A stretch of DNA of 64,000 nt from Marinagarivorans cellulosilyticus (GCF_021655555.1 NZ_AP023086.1:806001-870000); one strand, 5' to 3'; positions 39,921 through 50,008 are shown, counted from the first letter of the stretch. Notes: generated from the letters alone by a model not told the origin. Program-made: numbers and translations.

Positions 39921-41543
39921 ATGTTTTCGTCAATACAAACCAAAATTATCGCCGTGCTAGCGCTATTTTTCGCGCTTCAAGGCATTGTGCTTATTGGCAT
40001 TAGTGCCAAGTTGGATGGCGTGTCAGATAGCTACAGGGGCATTATTGAGCAAGATTTGCAGCAAAAGGCTCAAATTGATCTTCTGAATCTAGAATTCAAA
40101 ACACAAGTGCAGGATTGGAAGAATGTTCTGCTGCGTGGCCACAATCAAAAGGATTTTGATAAGTACTGGGGCAAATTCGATAAGCAGCACAAAGCGGTGC
40201 AACAATTAAGCGCTGAAGTATTGTCTGCGGAGTTGGACCCGCAAATATCCAAAAGTATTGCCGAATTTAAAGCTGAGCACCAAGCAATATACGCTTTGTA
40301 TAAAAAGGGTAAAGACAGCTATCAAAGCCAGGGCTTTGATAGCCGAGCCGGCGATGCATCTGTTCGCGGCATTGATCGAAAACCCAGTGATCTGCTACGG
40401 CAGGCATCTGATGTTGTGAATCGTCTTGCGCTTGAGCACACCGAGGATTTAAATGCGTCCAGCACAGGCCTGACTCGTTGGGTGTATGCAACTGTCGTTT
40501 TGATGTCGGTGGTGGCCTGCATTGCTTTGGTCGCTGTAATGAAGGTGCTGCTCGTAAACCCTGTTAAAGCATTGCGCGCGCGGGTCGAGGATATGGCATC
40601 TGGTGACTTCTCGCGTGATGTGCCTTTTAACAGTAGGGACGAAATTGGCATATTGTCGGCTAGCCTCAATAAAATGCGTATGGAGCTTTGCGATATGTTG
40701 GGGGCTATGACCACTGCGTCTGAGCGCTTAACGGAGTCTTCTGGTACGTTATCTTCAGCGGCGCAGGGCATAGATAACGATACCCATCATGCGCAAGATC
40801 ATGCGGGTCAAATTGCGGCGGCAATGACCCAGATGAGCGCCTCTATCGCGGAGGTCGCGAGTAATGCTTCTGTGGCTGCGGATGCAACAGACCAAGCGAA
40901 TCATGGTGCCGGTGATGGCATGCGTATTATGGAAGAGGCCATTGTAGCGATTTCCGCCGTAGCCGATGAGGTAACAAAAATATCGGGTGATATGACTCGG
41001 CTAGAGCAAAATACAACCAGCGTTGGTGCCGTGTTAGATGTGATTAAAGGCATTGCAGAGCAAACAAACTTGTTGGCATTAAATGCGGCAATCGAGGCCG
41101 CGCGAGCGGGTGAGCAGGGGCGCGGTTTTGCGGTGGTCGCAGATGAGGTGAGGGCGCTAGCTAAGCGTACTCAAGAATCGACAGAGGAGATTCACCATAT
41201 TATTGAGGCAGTACAAAACGGTGCCAAAGCAGCGGCAAGTGGTATGGAAGCTGGCAATCACAAAACAGAGCATGCGGTAGCCTTAGCGCGTAATGCCGGT
41301 GATGCCATTCGCAAAATCGTGAATGAAATTGACCGCGTACAAGGTATGAGCGCGCAGATTGCGACGGCGGCTGAGGAGCAGTCGGCTGCAACAGAGGAAA
41401 TTAATCGCAACGTGGTTAATATGACGACATTGTCAGAAAAGGCGCATGAAAGTGCCGCCCATACTCACGATATAGCCTCTGGCTTGGGCGGTATTGCCCA
41501 GCAATTACACGGTGTGGTGGCCAGATTCAAGTTGCCACATTAG
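39921..41543 (+). CDS. Methyl-accepting chemotaxis protein
   Basis: 540 residues: TM1 about 8-27, a periplasmic helical domain of about 160 residues, TM2 about 190-212, HAMP, and a signalling domain with the conserved hairpin tip EQTNLLALNAAIEAARAGEQG. The periplasmic part is all-helical, probably a four-helix-bundle sensor; ligand unknown. ATG at 39921 follows GAGGAG; two upstream ATGs (39885, 39903) are in frame but less well placed. No C-terminal CheR-tethering pentapeptide. Confidence 0.92.
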   Translation: MFSSIQTKIIAVLALFFALQGIVLIGISAKLDGVSDSYRGIIEQDLQQKAQIDLLNLEFKTQVQDWKNVLLRGHNQKDFDKYWGKFDKQHKAVQQLSAEVLSAELDPQISKSIAEFKAEHQAIYALYKKGKDSYQSQGFDSRAGDASVRGIDRKPSDLLRQASDVVNRLALEHTEDLNASSTGLTRWVYATVVLMSVVACIALVAVMKVLLVNPVKALRARVEDMASGDFSRDVPFNSRDEIGILSASLNKMRMELCDMLGAMTTASERLTESSGTLSSAAQGIDNDTHHAQDHAGQIAAAMTQMSASIAEVASNASVAADATDQANHGAGDGMRIMEEAIVAISAVADEVTKISGDMTRLEQNTTSVGAVLDVIKGIAEQTNLLALNAAIEAARAGEQGRGFAVVADEVRALAKRTQESTEEIHHIIEAVQNGAKAAASGMEAGNHKTEHAVALARNAGDAIRKIVNEIDRVQGMSAQIATAAEEQSAATEEINRNVVNMTTLSEKAHESAAHTHDIASGLGGIAQQLHGVVARFKLPH

Positions 41544-41648
41544 CCGCCCACCGGCTTTATTGCAGCTGCAGTAGGCTTTTAGTTTGCTGCGGCTAACCTG
41601 CGTTTCTCCCTTTGTTGTAAATTAATCCAGTTTTTAGTTGGTTAAAGC

Positions 41649-41677
41649 TTGCTCAATACGGCGTAATTACGTAAAAT
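41649..41677 (+). promoter_or_regulatory. Sigma70-type promoter of rplU-rpmA
   Basis: TTGCTC (41649-41654) and TAAAAT (41672-41677), spacing 17. The start of rplU is about 185 bp on, leaving a long leader (41678-41862) in which I see no known ribosomal-protein leader motif. The rest of the gap after the MCP gene holds nothing else I can name. Confidence 0.5.
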
Positions 41678-41862
41678 TCGCGCCCATTTTGTGGCCCTTT
41701 CGTTTGAGTGTTGGTGTTATCCAATGCATGCGGTGGTTGCAGATATGAAACGGCGCAAGCTTTGCGTTGCTAGCCATGGGGGCTGGCGACTGAAATCTCT
41801 TTTTGGCTATGTATAGTCGGTTAGGGTGCTTCGCGACGTCCAACTCTACTGGAGCATACGTA

Positions 41863-42174
41863 ATGTACGCAGTAATTGTATCTGGCGGTAAACAACACCG
41901 CGTTGAAGAAGGCGAAGTTTTACGCCTTGAGAAAATCGAAGCCGAAACTGGCGCAACTATTTCTTTCGACCAGGTGTTGATGGTTGCTAACGGCGAAGAC
42001 GTTAAAATTGGTACTCCTGTTGTTGGCGGCGCGACCGTTGAAGCAGAAGTTGTGGCTCATGGCCGTGGCGAAAAAGTTACCATTATCAAGTTCCGTCGTC
42101 GTAAGCACTCGATGAAGCGTCAAGGTCATCGTCAGTGGTACACAGAAGTTAAAATCACTGGAATCAAAGGTTAA
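41863..42174 (+). CDS. rplU: 50S ribosomal protein L21
   Basis: 103 residues, the standard length, beginning MYAVIVSGGKQHRVEEGE and containing the L21 signature KFRRRKHSMKRQGHRQ near the C-terminus. It binds 23S rRNA at the base of domain V. ATG 41863 follows GGAG; an ATG 60 bases earlier is in frame but outside the family pattern. Co-transcribed with rpmA (13-bp gap). Confidence 0.97.
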   Translation: MYAVIVSGGKQHRVEEGEVLRLEKIEAETGATISFDQVLMVANGEDVKIGTPVVGGATVEAEVVAHGRGEKVTIIKFRRRKHSMKRQGHRQWYTEVKITGIKG

Positions 42175-42187
42175 GAGGGTATAAACA

Positions 42188-42442
42188 ATGGCTCACAAAA
42201 AAGCTGGTGGTAGTACACGTAACGGACGCGATTCCGAGAGTAAACGCTTAGGTGTTAAACTTTTTGGCGGCCAAGCCGTTGTAGCGGGCAACATTCTTGT
42301 TCGTCAACGCGGTACTCAATTTCACCCAGGTGACAATGTAGGTATTGGTAAAGACCATACCTTATTTGCAAAAATTGATGGCGCTGTTAAGTTTGAAGTT
42401 AAAGGTCCTAAAAACCGTCGTTTTGTTAGCATTGTTGCTTAA
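42188..42442 (+). CDS. rpmA: 50S ribosomal protein L27
   Basis: 84 residues, beginning MAHKKAGGSTRNGRDSESK, whose flexible N-terminal tail reaches the peptidyl-transferase centre. LGVKLFGGQ and RQRGTQFHPG are the L27 signatures. Followed by a strong terminator, though obgE lies just downstream as in E. coli. Confidence 0.98.
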   Translation: MAHKKAGGSTRNGRDSESKRLGVKLFGGQAVVAGNILVRQRGTQFHPGDNVGIGKDHTLFAKIDGAVKFEVKGPKNRRFVSIVA

Positions 42443-42470
42443 TTGTTAACAAGGCTTGAACGGTAAGACC

Positions 42471-42501
42471 AAAGCCCCGTCTCTCGAGATGGGGCTTTTT
42501 T
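42471..42501 (+). terminator. Rho-independent terminator of rplU-rpmA
   Basis: AAAGCCCC pairs with GGGGCTTT, with an inner CTCTCGAGAT stem, followed by T6. Confidence 0.85.
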
Positions 42502-42635
42502 GTATGTCATGTAAGATTTGTTAGGTGCGAAGTTAAGTACCTAAAGGCATTGCTCATTGCTAAGGCGCTCCTTTGCGCGGAGTTTTAACAATGATTAATG
42601 CCCAAATCACACACTGTTATGTGGGTAAAAGAGTT

Positions 42636-43835
42636 ATGAAATTTGTTGATGAAGCCCCAATTTTTGTACAAGCCGGTAAAGGGGGAAACGGTTGTTGTAG
42701 TTTCCGACGTGAAAAGTACATTGCCAAAGGTGGTCCAGATGGTGGTGACGGTGGTGATGGCGGTTCGGTATTTTTGGAAGCTGACGAAAACTTAAATACG
42801 CTGGTCGATTATCGCTTTACTAAAAAGTTTACTGCGGCCAGTGGTGAGGGCGGCCGCGGGACGAATTGCACAGGCAGCAAAGCTGACGACCTAATATTGC
42901 CGGTGCCTGTGGGTACCTCGGTTATTGACGAGGAAACCGGTGAGGTATTGGGCGACTTAACCTGCGCGGGTGATCGCATGTTAGTCGCAAAAGGCGGTTG
43001 GCACGGTTTAGGGAATACTCGCTTTAAATCGAGTGTTAACCGCGCGCCCCGTCAAACCACGCAAGGCACAGAGGGAGAGGCCCGCAGTATTAAACTAGAG
43101 CTTAAAGTGCTGGCGGATGCGGGTATGCTAGGGCTGCCTAATGCGGGTAAGTCGACTTTTATTCGCGCTGTTTCTGCTGCTGAGCCTAAGGTGGCTGATT
43201 ACCCTTTCACAACGTTAGTGCCTTCGTTGGGTGTTGTAAAAATCAACAAATTCCGCAGCTTTGTGGTTGCCGATATCCCTGGGCTTATTGAGGGTGCATC
43301 GGATGGTGCTGGTTTAGGTATTCGGTTTTTAAAGCATTTAACGCGTTGCCGCGTGCTTTTGCACCTTGTTGATATTTGCCCAATTGATGGCTCTGATCCT
43401 GTGGAAAATGCGCTGAGCATCACCCGAGAGCTTGAGCGCTTTAGCCCAACGCTAGCAATGCGAGAGCGTTGGTTGGTATTAAATAAGGCAGACTTACTGT
43501 CGCCAGAAGATATCGAAGAGCGCAAACAAAAAATTATAGAGGCATTGGAGTGGGAAGGCCCTGTACATGTGATTTCTGCTGTTAATCGCCAAGGCACCGA
43601 AGTGTTGTGTGGTGAGCTTCTCAACTATCTTGAAGAGGTTTGGGAGATAGAGCGCGCAGATCCTGAAAAAGCAGAAGCTGAGCAAGCCTTGCAAACCCAG
43701 ATGCAAGCCGAGGCGCGTGAGCACATACAAGCGCTGCGCGAAAAGCATTACGCCGCTCGGCGTGCCGCAAAAGAAGGTGCTGGCGATGATTCTGATGACG
43801 ACGATTTTGATGTTGAGGTCGTGTACGCAGAATAA
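42636..43835 (+). CDS. obgE: Obg-family GTPase
   Basis: Essential GTPase of 50S assembly and stress control. Starts MKFVDEAPIFVQAGKGG, the family start, at ATG 42636. The Gly-rich Obg fold (about 1-158: GGPDGGDGGDGGSVFL) precedes the G domain, with P-loop GLPNAGKST, DIPGLIEGA (G3) and NKAD (G4). The acidic tail (DDSDDDDFDVE) is typical. 400 residues. Upstream ATGs exist but do not fit the family. Confidence 0.96.
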   Translation: MKFVDEAPIFVQAGKGGNGCCSFRREKYIAKGGPDGGDGGDGGSVFLEADENLNTLVDYRFTKKFTAASGEGGRGTNCTGSKADDLILPVPVGTSVIDEETGEVLGDLTCAGDRMLVAKGGWHGLGNTRFKSSVNRAPRQTTQGTEGEARSIKLELKVLADAGMLGLPNAGKSTFIRAVSAAEPKVADYPFTTLVPSLGVVKINKFRSFVVADIPGLIEGASDGAGLGIRFLKHLTRCRVLLHLVDICPIDGSDPVENALSITRELERFSPTLAMRERWLVLNKADLLSPEDIEERKQKIIEALEWEGPVHVISAVNRQGTEVLCGELLNYLEEVWEIERADPEKAEAEQALQTQMQAEAREHIQALREKHYAARRAAKEGAGDDSDDDDFDVEVVYAE

Positions 43836-43953
43836 GCGTAGGGCCGCAGCCTGCTGTTGCGGCGGCCGAGCTTAAATCTTTTCGGTTTAATATTCGTATA
43901 TTGTTGCAGGCTGCCGTAAAATTGCAGCTTAAATAGCCTATCAATTTGTTCTA

Positions 43954-45126
43954 GTGAGCCTTTGCGTGGACCAGCCTTCTTCCTTAGCGATAGCACCATC
44001 AACTGAAAATAAGCGCCATTTAGTGAAGGGTAGCCATCGCTGGGTTATTAAAATCGGCAGCGCTTTACTGACTAATGATGGTCGCGGTTTGGATCGTAAA
44101 AGCATTGCTGATTGGGGGCGGCAAATCGCTGCACTCATTAAGCGTGGGCACGAAGTGGTTTTGGTTTCTTCTGGTGCTGTCGCGGCCGGTATGACGCGCT
44201 TAGGCTGGAAGGAAAGGCCCTCGTCTATCCATGAATTACAGGCGGCAGCGGCCGTTGGGCAAATGGGGCTGATTCAAGCTTACGAAGAAGTCTTTTCCCA
44301 GTATTCAATTCCAACAGCGCAGGTGTTGCTTGATCACGATGACTTTTCTAATCGGCAGCGTTATCTCAATGCGCGCACAACACTCAAAACGCTAGTCGGT
44401 TTAGGTGTTGTGCCAATCGTTAATGAAAATGATACTGTGGTGACAGACGAAATTCGTTTTGGTGACAACGACACCCTGGGCGCGTTGGTCGCCAATTGCA
44501 TCGAGGCCGATACCTTGATGATATTAACCGATCAAATGGGGATGTACGATGCCGATCCGCGCAAGCACGCCCTAGCCAAAATTATTGCTGAAACCTCAGC
44601 CGATAACGAAAAGCTCGATGCTATGGCTGGCGGCGGCGGCTTGCTGGGCCGCGGCGGTATGATGACTAAAGTAAAGGCCGCTAGGCTTGCGGCCCGCTCT
44701 GGTGCTAGCACAGTGATCGTCGGCGGCCGTATTGATGATGCCATTACAAAGGTTGTTGGTGGCGAGCATATTGGTACGTTGTTATATGCTGCCCAGCAGC
44801 CTTTGGCAGCGCGAAAAAGTTGGCTAGCCGGCCACTTGCAGACAAAAGGCGAGTTAACGTTGGATGCCGGCGCTGTAAGCGTGCTACGCGAAAAAGGTAG
44901 AAGCTTGCTTCCTGTAGGCGTTAAGAGTGTAAATGGTACCTTTACCAAAGGCGAGTTGGTTATATGCCGTGACGAGCAGGGTCTTGAAATTGCCCGCGGT
45001 TTGGTGAATTACAGTAGTGAAGAGGCGCGTAAAATTATTGGCTGCAGCAGCCAGGATATTAGCCGCCTGTTAGGTTACAAGGATTTCGATGAGTTGGTGC
45101 ATCGAGATAATTTGGTTTTAGTTTAA
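43954..45126 (+). CDS. proB: Glutamate 5-kinase
   Basis: First step of proline synthesis (glutamate + ATP). 390 residues if it starts at the GTG at 43954; E. coli ProB is 367, and the first 25 residues here are poorly conserved, so the start is uncertain. The kinase domain has VIKIGSALLT, VLVSSGAVAAGM and VNENDTVVTDEI, followed from about 290 by the PUA domain. Downstream of obgE as in many gammaproteobacteria. Confidence 0.93.
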   Translation: MSLCVDQPSSLAIAPSTENKRHLVKGSHRWVIKIGSALLTNDGRGLDRKSIADWGRQIAALIKRGHEVVLVSSGAVAAGMTRLGWKERPSSIHELQAAAAVGQMGLIQAYEEVFSQYSIPTAQVLLDHDDFSNRQRYLNARTTLKTLVGLGVVPIVNENDTVVTDEIRFGDNDTLGALVANCIEADTLMILTDQMGMYDADPRKHALAKIIAETSADNEKLDAMAGGGGLLGRGGMMTKVKAARLAARSGASTVIVGGRIDDAITKVVGGEHIGTLLYAAQQPLAARKSWLAGHLQTKGELTLDAGAVSVLREKGRSLLPVGVKSVNGTFTKGELVICRDEQGLEIARGLVNYSSEEARKIIGCSSQDISRLLGYKDFDELVHRDNLVLV

Positions 45127-45143
45127 TTTCACGATAATAATCT

Positions 45144-45178
45144 AGCCCACACGTCGCTTTGCGGGTGTGGGCTTTTTT
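45144..45178 (+). terminator. Rho-independent terminator of obgE-proB
   Basis: AGCCCACAC pairs with GTGTGGGCT around a 10-base loop, with T6 after it. Confidence 0.9.
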
Positions 45179-45217
45179 GTTTTGGTGATTCAAACGTATT
45201 TTTTTGGGGAAGTTAAT

Positions 45218-46270
45218 ATGGCCACGTTTAAAAAACATATACATGCCATGAGTGCATATAAACCGCCGCTTGATGGCCGCGACCCCAAACAGCATTTATT
45301 GCTCGATTTTAATGAGCGTACATTGCCGGTATCAAATGATGTTACGCAGGCTATGATTGATTATATCCAAGCGGGCAGGTTGCAAATGTATCCCGCTTAT
45401 GGCGATATCGATAGCGTGATTGCGCAGTATTGTGGTGTTAAGCCCGAGCAGGTCATGATCACCAATGGCTCTGATCAAGGTATTGATTTAATTATTCGCG
45501 CGTCGTGCGTCGCTGGTGACGAGGCTATTATTCCCAGCCCCAGTTTTGCCATGTACCACCAGTGCGCGAAAATAGAAAACCTCAATATTATTGAGCCGCA
45601 ATATTCTCGCGAAGAAGGTTTTCCGCTGGCAGGGGTATTGGCCGCAATCACGCCTAATACGCGTATTATTTGTATCGCTAACCCGAATAACCCTAGTGGG
45701 ACAGGTATTGCTCGCGAGGGTATTGAGCAGATCTTAATTGCCGCGCCACATGCCACGGTGATGGTGGATGAGTGTTATTTTGAATATTCTGGTTTGACGG
45801 TTTGTGATTGGGTCGAGCGTTATAGCAATTTAGTGATTACGCGTACTTTTTCAAAAACGTGGGGCGTACCATCTTTGCGCTTAGGCTTTGTTATTAGTTG
45901 CCAAGAAAATATTCAAGCCTTGTTAAATGTTCGCGGGCCTTACGATATTAATCAGTTGGCGGTTGTTGCTATTCGCGCGGCGTTAGCCAACCCAGAATAT
46001 ACCCATGATTATGTGCAAGAGGTTATGCAGCAAGCCAAGCCGTTGTTTGAAGCTTTTTTGACAGGCTGCAATATCCCATTCTGGCCGAGCCAGGCTAACT
46101 ATATCTGGTGTTTTCCCGATAACGCTGATGCCATTAATGCGGCACTTGTAGCTGCCGGCATTCTTGTTCGGCCAAAGGCTGATGCGAATGGGCAGGTAGG
46201 GCTTAGAGTAACTATTGGTACGCTAGAGCAAACTCAGCGCGCCATAGCGGTGATTCAGACTGCATTGTAA
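45218..46270 (+). CDS. Histidinol-phosphate aminotransferase-like PLP enzyme
   Basis: 350 residues of the HisC family, fold-type I. LLDFNERT near the start, TNGSDQGIDLIIRA for cofactor phosphate, NPNNPSGT for the Asn contact, VDECYFEY for the Asp, and the Schiff-base Lys in TRTFSKTWGVPSLRLG. No other his genes nearby, so its substrate could be histidinol phosphate or an aromatic amino acid. ATG at 45218 follows GGGGAAG. Confidence 0.85.
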   Translation: MATFKKHIHAMSAYKPPLDGRDPKQHLLLDFNERTLPVSNDVTQAMIDYIQAGRLQMYPAYGDIDSVIAQYCGVKPEQVMITNGSDQGIDLIIRASCVAGDEAIIPSPSFAMYHQCAKIENLNIIEPQYSREEGFPLAGVLAAITPNTRIICIANPNNPSGTGIAREGIEQILIAAPHATVMVDECYFEYSGLTVCDWVERYSNLVITRTFSKTWGVPSLRLGFVISCQENIQALLNVRGPYDINQLAVVAIRAALANPEYTHDYVQEVMQQAKPLFEAFLTGCNIPFWPSQANYIWCFPDNADAINAALVAAGILVRPKADANGQVGLRVTIGTLEQTQRAIAVIQTAL

Positions 46271-46315
46271 TGCGGTGACCGAAGAGAATTTTAATTTGAT
46301 ATAAAAGTGGTAACG

Positions 46316-47548
46316 ATGGAAATTATTATTATCTCGCTGGCTTTGCTGGCTTTGGTGGGCATCGCGTTCGAAGAAGTGATTCACCTTAATAAAGCCAAAA
46401 GTACGTTGTTTTTGGGGTGCTTAAGCTGGTGTGTGCTGTTTGTTTTTGCCTCAAAGCACGGCGATACGCAGCATATGAAGCACATGCTCGACGAAAACTT
46501 ATTAGATATTGCATCATTGTGGTTATTTTTGATGGCTACTATGACTTTCGTGGCTTACTTGAATGCGCGGGGGCTGGTCGGAGATGTGGTCAGTCGAATA
46601 TTACCTGGGGAAATGAGCCTTAGGCGCTTAACCCTTTTGCTCGCTGTTTTTTCCGTTGTGCTGTCTATGCTGTGTGACAATATCACGGCTACGCTCGTTG
46701 CCTTGGGTGTTGTGCAAGCTTTTAAACTAGAGGTTAAAGAGCGCATCAAATTGTGTGTGTTAGTCGTTTTTGCGGTGAACTCTGGCGGTGTTATTTTAAT
46801 TACCGGTGATGTAACGACATTAATGATTTTTAGCGCTGGCCACGTGACTATTCGTGAGTTATTGGCGTTGTTTATTCCCACGTTAATTGGCGTTGCAACT
46901 TTGGCTTTCTTGATGACGCTAGGGCGTTCCCGGGTGGTTACCGCTGAGGTGAATACTCACAAAATTGAAGCGCTCGATGTCGTTATCGCACTACTATTCT
47001 TTTCGACAATTGTATGCACTATGGCTTTCAATATATTCTTCGGTATGCCGCCGGTGTTGACCTTTTTGATGGGCCTATCTGTCATGTTTTTGATTGGTGG
47101 CGTGGTGAATAAATATCATCAGGAAGTACATTTACTGGAGTATGTAAGACAGATTCAATTTGATACATTGATGTTTTTCTTGGGCATATTGTTAATCGTT
47201 GGCGCGTTAAAAGAAATAGGTGTTTTGGTTTGGGTGACCGATTTTTACTTTGCGGTAGATCCGAATATATCCAGTTTTGCGATGGGCGTTTTGTCTTCGT
47301 TTTTGGATAACGTCCCGCTTACGGCCGCGTTATTAAAAGCTGAGCCTGCGCTATCAGACCCGCAGTGGTTAGCCTTGACGTATGCAGTGGGAGTGGGTGG
47401 CTCGCTGTTGGTTATTGGGTCGGCGGCGGGGATTGTTGCTATGAGTAAAATGCGCGAGCTAACGTTTATGCAATATGCGCGTTTTATGCCCCAGTTGCTA
47501 GCGGCCTATACGGCAGGCTATGGCGCAACGCTGCTGCTAGCTCGATAA
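46316..47548 (+). CDS. nhaD: NhaD-type Na+/H+ antiporter
   Basis: 410 residues with about a dozen hydrophobic segments. NhaD features: GIAFEEVIHLNKAKSTLFLG in the N-terminal part, SMLCDNITATLVALG and the later SSFLDNVPLTAALLKAEP, where the acidic and amide residues in the membrane belong to the ion site. Exports Na+ and maintains pH, which fits a marine bacterium. ATG 46316 chosen over the GTG 9 bases earlier. Confidence 0.92.
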   Translation: MEIIIISLALLALVGIAFEEVIHLNKAKSTLFLGCLSWCVLFVFASKHGDTQHMKHMLDENLLDIASLWLFLMATMTFVAYLNARGLVGDVVSRILPGEMSLRRLTLLLAVFSVVLSMLCDNITATLVALGVVQAFKLEVKERIKLCVLVVFAVNSGGVILITGDVTTLMIFSAGHVTIRELLALFIPTLIGVATLAFLMTLGRSRVVTAEVNTHKIEALDVVIALLFFSTIVCTMAFNIFFGMPPVLTFLMGLSVMFLIGGVVNKYHQEVHLLEYVRQIQFDTLMFFLGILLIVGALKEIGVLVWVTDFYFAVDPNISSFAMGVLSSFLDNVPLTAALLKAEPALSDPQWLALTYAVGVGGSLLVIGSAAGIVAMSKMRELTFMQYARFMPQLLAAYTAGYGATLLLAR

Positions 47549-47557
47549 CGTTGAGTT

Positions 47558-47585
47558 GCCTGCCTTAACGGGTAGGCGTTTTTAT
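47558..47585 (+). terminator. Rho-independent terminator of nhaD
   Basis: GCCTGCC pairs with GGGTAGGC (one G-T pair) and is followed by GTTTTTATT. Confidence 0.65.
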
Positions 47586-47613
47586 TGATAAGGTTAAAAG
47601 GGATTGTAAAAGC

Positions 47614-48138
47614 ATGACTCTTCCAGCAACGCTTTCTTCTGTATCACCTACTACGCCACGCAATATATTAGCGCTTGTATGCATTTTGTTGTCTTTGGCT
47701 ATGTTGTACCCTGGTTTGACGCAGCCAATGATGAATTTAACTATTGAGGCGACTTTGCCATTGCTGGGCAAAATGGAGTTTTACAACAAGACGCAAAGTA
47801 TTATGGAATCAATTACCTCTTTACTGGAAAGTGGTAACCGCTTGGTGGCTATTTTAATACTGTTATTTAGCGTGGTAGTGCCGATCCTTAAAGCCATTTT
47901 TTTGCTGTTGGCCTTGGCACTGCCTATTGCTGGCGTACGCTATTACTTGCATCAGATCGTTTTGTTGATTGGTAAGTGGTCTATGGCTGATGTATTTGTC
48001 GTGGGGGTGTTTATGGCTTACCTTGCGGGCAGTGCGCACCCTAGTGCCCATGCTACGTTGCATGATGGTTTTTATTATTTTACAGCTTATTGCGTATTTT
48101 CAATTTTAGGTGGGCAGCTATTGAAGGTGGTGGACTAG
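47614..48138 (+). CDS. Paraquat-inducible protein A (PqiA/YebS-like) single-domain protein
   Basis: 174 residues, four predicted TMs, with the PqiA signature IGKWSMADVFVVG in the third. Full PqiA has two such domains; this is a one-domain version, as in several marine gammaproteobacteria. PqiA-type proteins work with MCE-domain lipid carriers, but none is encoded nearby. Role likely in membrane lipid traffic (inference). Confidence 0.8.
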   Translation: MTLPATLSSVSPTTPRNILALVCILLSLAMLYPGLTQPMMNLTIEATLPLLGKMEFYNKTQSIMESITSLLESGNRLVAILILLFSVVVPILKAIFLLLALALPIAGVRYYLHQIVLLIGKWSMADVFVVGVFMAYLAGSAHPSAHATLHDGFYYFTAYCVFSILGGQLLKVVD

Positions 48139-48141
48139 CCT

Positions 48142-49959
48142 TTAATAATCAAGTTCAAACTCTTGGGCCTGCGCATGCTTAATGTTGGCTAATACATCTT
48201 CTAAGGTGTTGTTAAGCGATACCCTGCTACAAGGTTTTATTCCACCATTGATGAGTTGTTTTTTGAGTGCGAGATAATCGATCTCCAGCACTTTTTGTCC
48301 CTGCCGTGAAATAAAAATATAGCGGCCAATTTGTTTGATGATTGCGGCGAGCTTACAGCGAATTTGCCGGCCATCGCGCTCATAGTCAAACCAGTTTCCT
48401 TCTTTCAGTATTACTGCATATTGGGCATCGATAGCGGGCGCTTGGGCGCGTCGGCTAATCAGTGTGTTGCGGAACCCGGCTGCGCGAAGCTGCTTTTCAA
48501 TGCTTTGCGCTAGAGGTAATGGCAGTGCATTAATTGATTCGTAATGGGTTAGCTCAATAAACTGTTCGATAGCTTGCTCCCAGGCCTTGGAGCGAGTGCC
48601 ATGGCGATTACCTACGCTCTCAAGTGTTTTCTGCCATTCGTGTTGGAGTTTTGCAGCAAGAGAATTTTGTTTGTCGGCATCTAGCAGCAAGGTTTTGACC
48701 ATGTGGCAGGCTTGCTCTTGAATACTGGAATAGGCGTTGTTTTTATTTTTGCTAGTTGCGGTGTTGTGATCTTCTTTGTTGATAACCTTGGTATTGTTAA
48801 TAAGCACCAAAGGGGCTTTAGTTGGGGCTGTTACTTGCTTGGGCTTAGGCTCAGTTTCTGGGGTTGGGGTATCTGGGGTTGGAGTAACAGTATTGGTTTG
48901 AGGCTTTTTACATTGCGCGGCAATAGGTGCGAGCTTTAGCAGTGTATCGTTGATGTTGATGGAGCCCTCCATCGCGCAATCAATAAAATGTTTTAGTGTG
49001 ATTTCGGCCTGCGTGGCCAGCTTGTAGCTTTGGGGCGAATTATATGCGTGACAGTGTTGGGCGATGTTTTTAACGGTTAGAAGCAATTGTTTAAGTGGGT
49101 GCTTGGTGTCCGAGGTTACAAGGGCTTCGGGCATCGCTAGCGAGTAGTTAATAATGGGAATTGCAATTCTTTTACCTAGCGAGTGAAACCTTGCATCGAC
49201 TTTACCTAGACTAAGCTCTACTTCAATAAAGGTTTTAATGTATTGGATGGCTTCTTCTGCGTCGAGGATGGAGGGTGCGGGTGTTGGTGGAGTAATTTCT
49301 ATGTCGCTGTCTAAGCAAACTGTTGGTTTGGGGAGCTCGCGGCGCGTGAGTGAGTCTGAACTCATCGAAAAATAACAACCGCAAAAGCGGTTAAGCTGTG
49401 AGTAAAATCCCTCTGCAGAAGCGTTGAACTGCTTTTCGATTGTATCTATAAATAGCTGAGTGTCAGTCTCGCTATTTATGGTAAATGTCTTGTCGAGCGC
49501 ATCGATAATACGGTGTTGTGCAAGTGGGTTGGTGCTGGGGGTTAGCCCGCTATCGGTCGATAAATTAATGTATTGCGTGAATTGAGCCACAAGGCTCACG
49601 GTATTAATGTTTTCGGTCGTACGTGTTGTAGCATCTGATATTTGGGTGAGCGGTGCAGTAAGGCAGCGTTGAAGCCATTCCATAAATTGATTTAAGCTGT
49701 TGCGTACTTCGCAGTCGCTAGGGAAGGGCGTGCTCGGGCCTTCGCGCTGGCACTGCTCAATAAGTGACGGAAAAAACACTTGGCAGTAGTCCAATATGTC
49801 TGGAAGAAGTACGCTTTTGTAGATGCTCTGAGATGTCATCGACGGGCTTGCTCGTGGAAATGATAGTATGCGGCTGTCGCCTACCATGTTAACCAGCGAG
49901 TGCAATACATTGCTACACTTTTTTGTGTATTCGGTGAGATATTCATTATAGTTTGCCAA
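48142..49959 (-). CDS. DUF1631-like large cytosolic protein
   Basis: 605 residues. Residues 1-340 are predominantly helical. A Pro/Thr-rich spacer follows at about 355-385 (TPTPDTPTPETEPKPK). The last 130 residues contain GNWFDYERDGRQIRCKLAAI and GRYIFISRQGQKVLEIDYLAL, the pattern of the DUF1631 C-terminal beta module, which resembles PilZ. Family role unknown. It has no partner genes in the same direction and converges with the PqiA-like gene. Confidence 0.55.
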   Translation of the reverse strand: MANYNEYLTEYTKKCSNVLHSLVNMVGDSRILSFPRASPSMTSQSIYKSVLLPDILDYCQVFFPSLIEQCQREGPSTPFPSDCEVRNSLNQFMEWLQRCLTAPLTQISDATTRTTENINTVSLVAQFTQYINLSTDSGLTPSTNPLAQHRIIDALDKTFTINSETDTQLFIDTIEKQFNASAEGFYSQLNRFCGCYFSMSSDSLTRRELPKPTVCLDSDIEITPPTPAPSILDAEEAIQYIKTFIEVELSLGKVDARFHSLGKRIAIPIINYSLAMPEALVTSDTKHPLKQLLLTVKNIAQHCHAYNSPQSYKLATQAEITLKHFIDCAMEGSININDTLLKLAPIAAQCKKPQTNTVTPTPDTPTPETEPKPKQVTAPTKAPLVLINNTKVINKEDHNTATSKNKNNAYSSIQEQACHMVKTLLLDADKQNSLAAKLQHEWQKTLESVGNRHGTRSKAWEQAIEQFIELTHYESINALPLPLAQSIEKQLRAAGFRNTLISRRAQAPAIDAQYAVILKEGNWFDYERDGRQIRCKLAAIIKQIGRYIFISRQGQKVLEIDYLALKKQLINGGIKPCSRVSLNNTLEDVLANIKHAQAQEFELDY

Positions 49960-50008
49960 TTGAACGACACAGGGGTATTCAATTGGCGCAGCATGCTGCT
50001 AGCTGGCG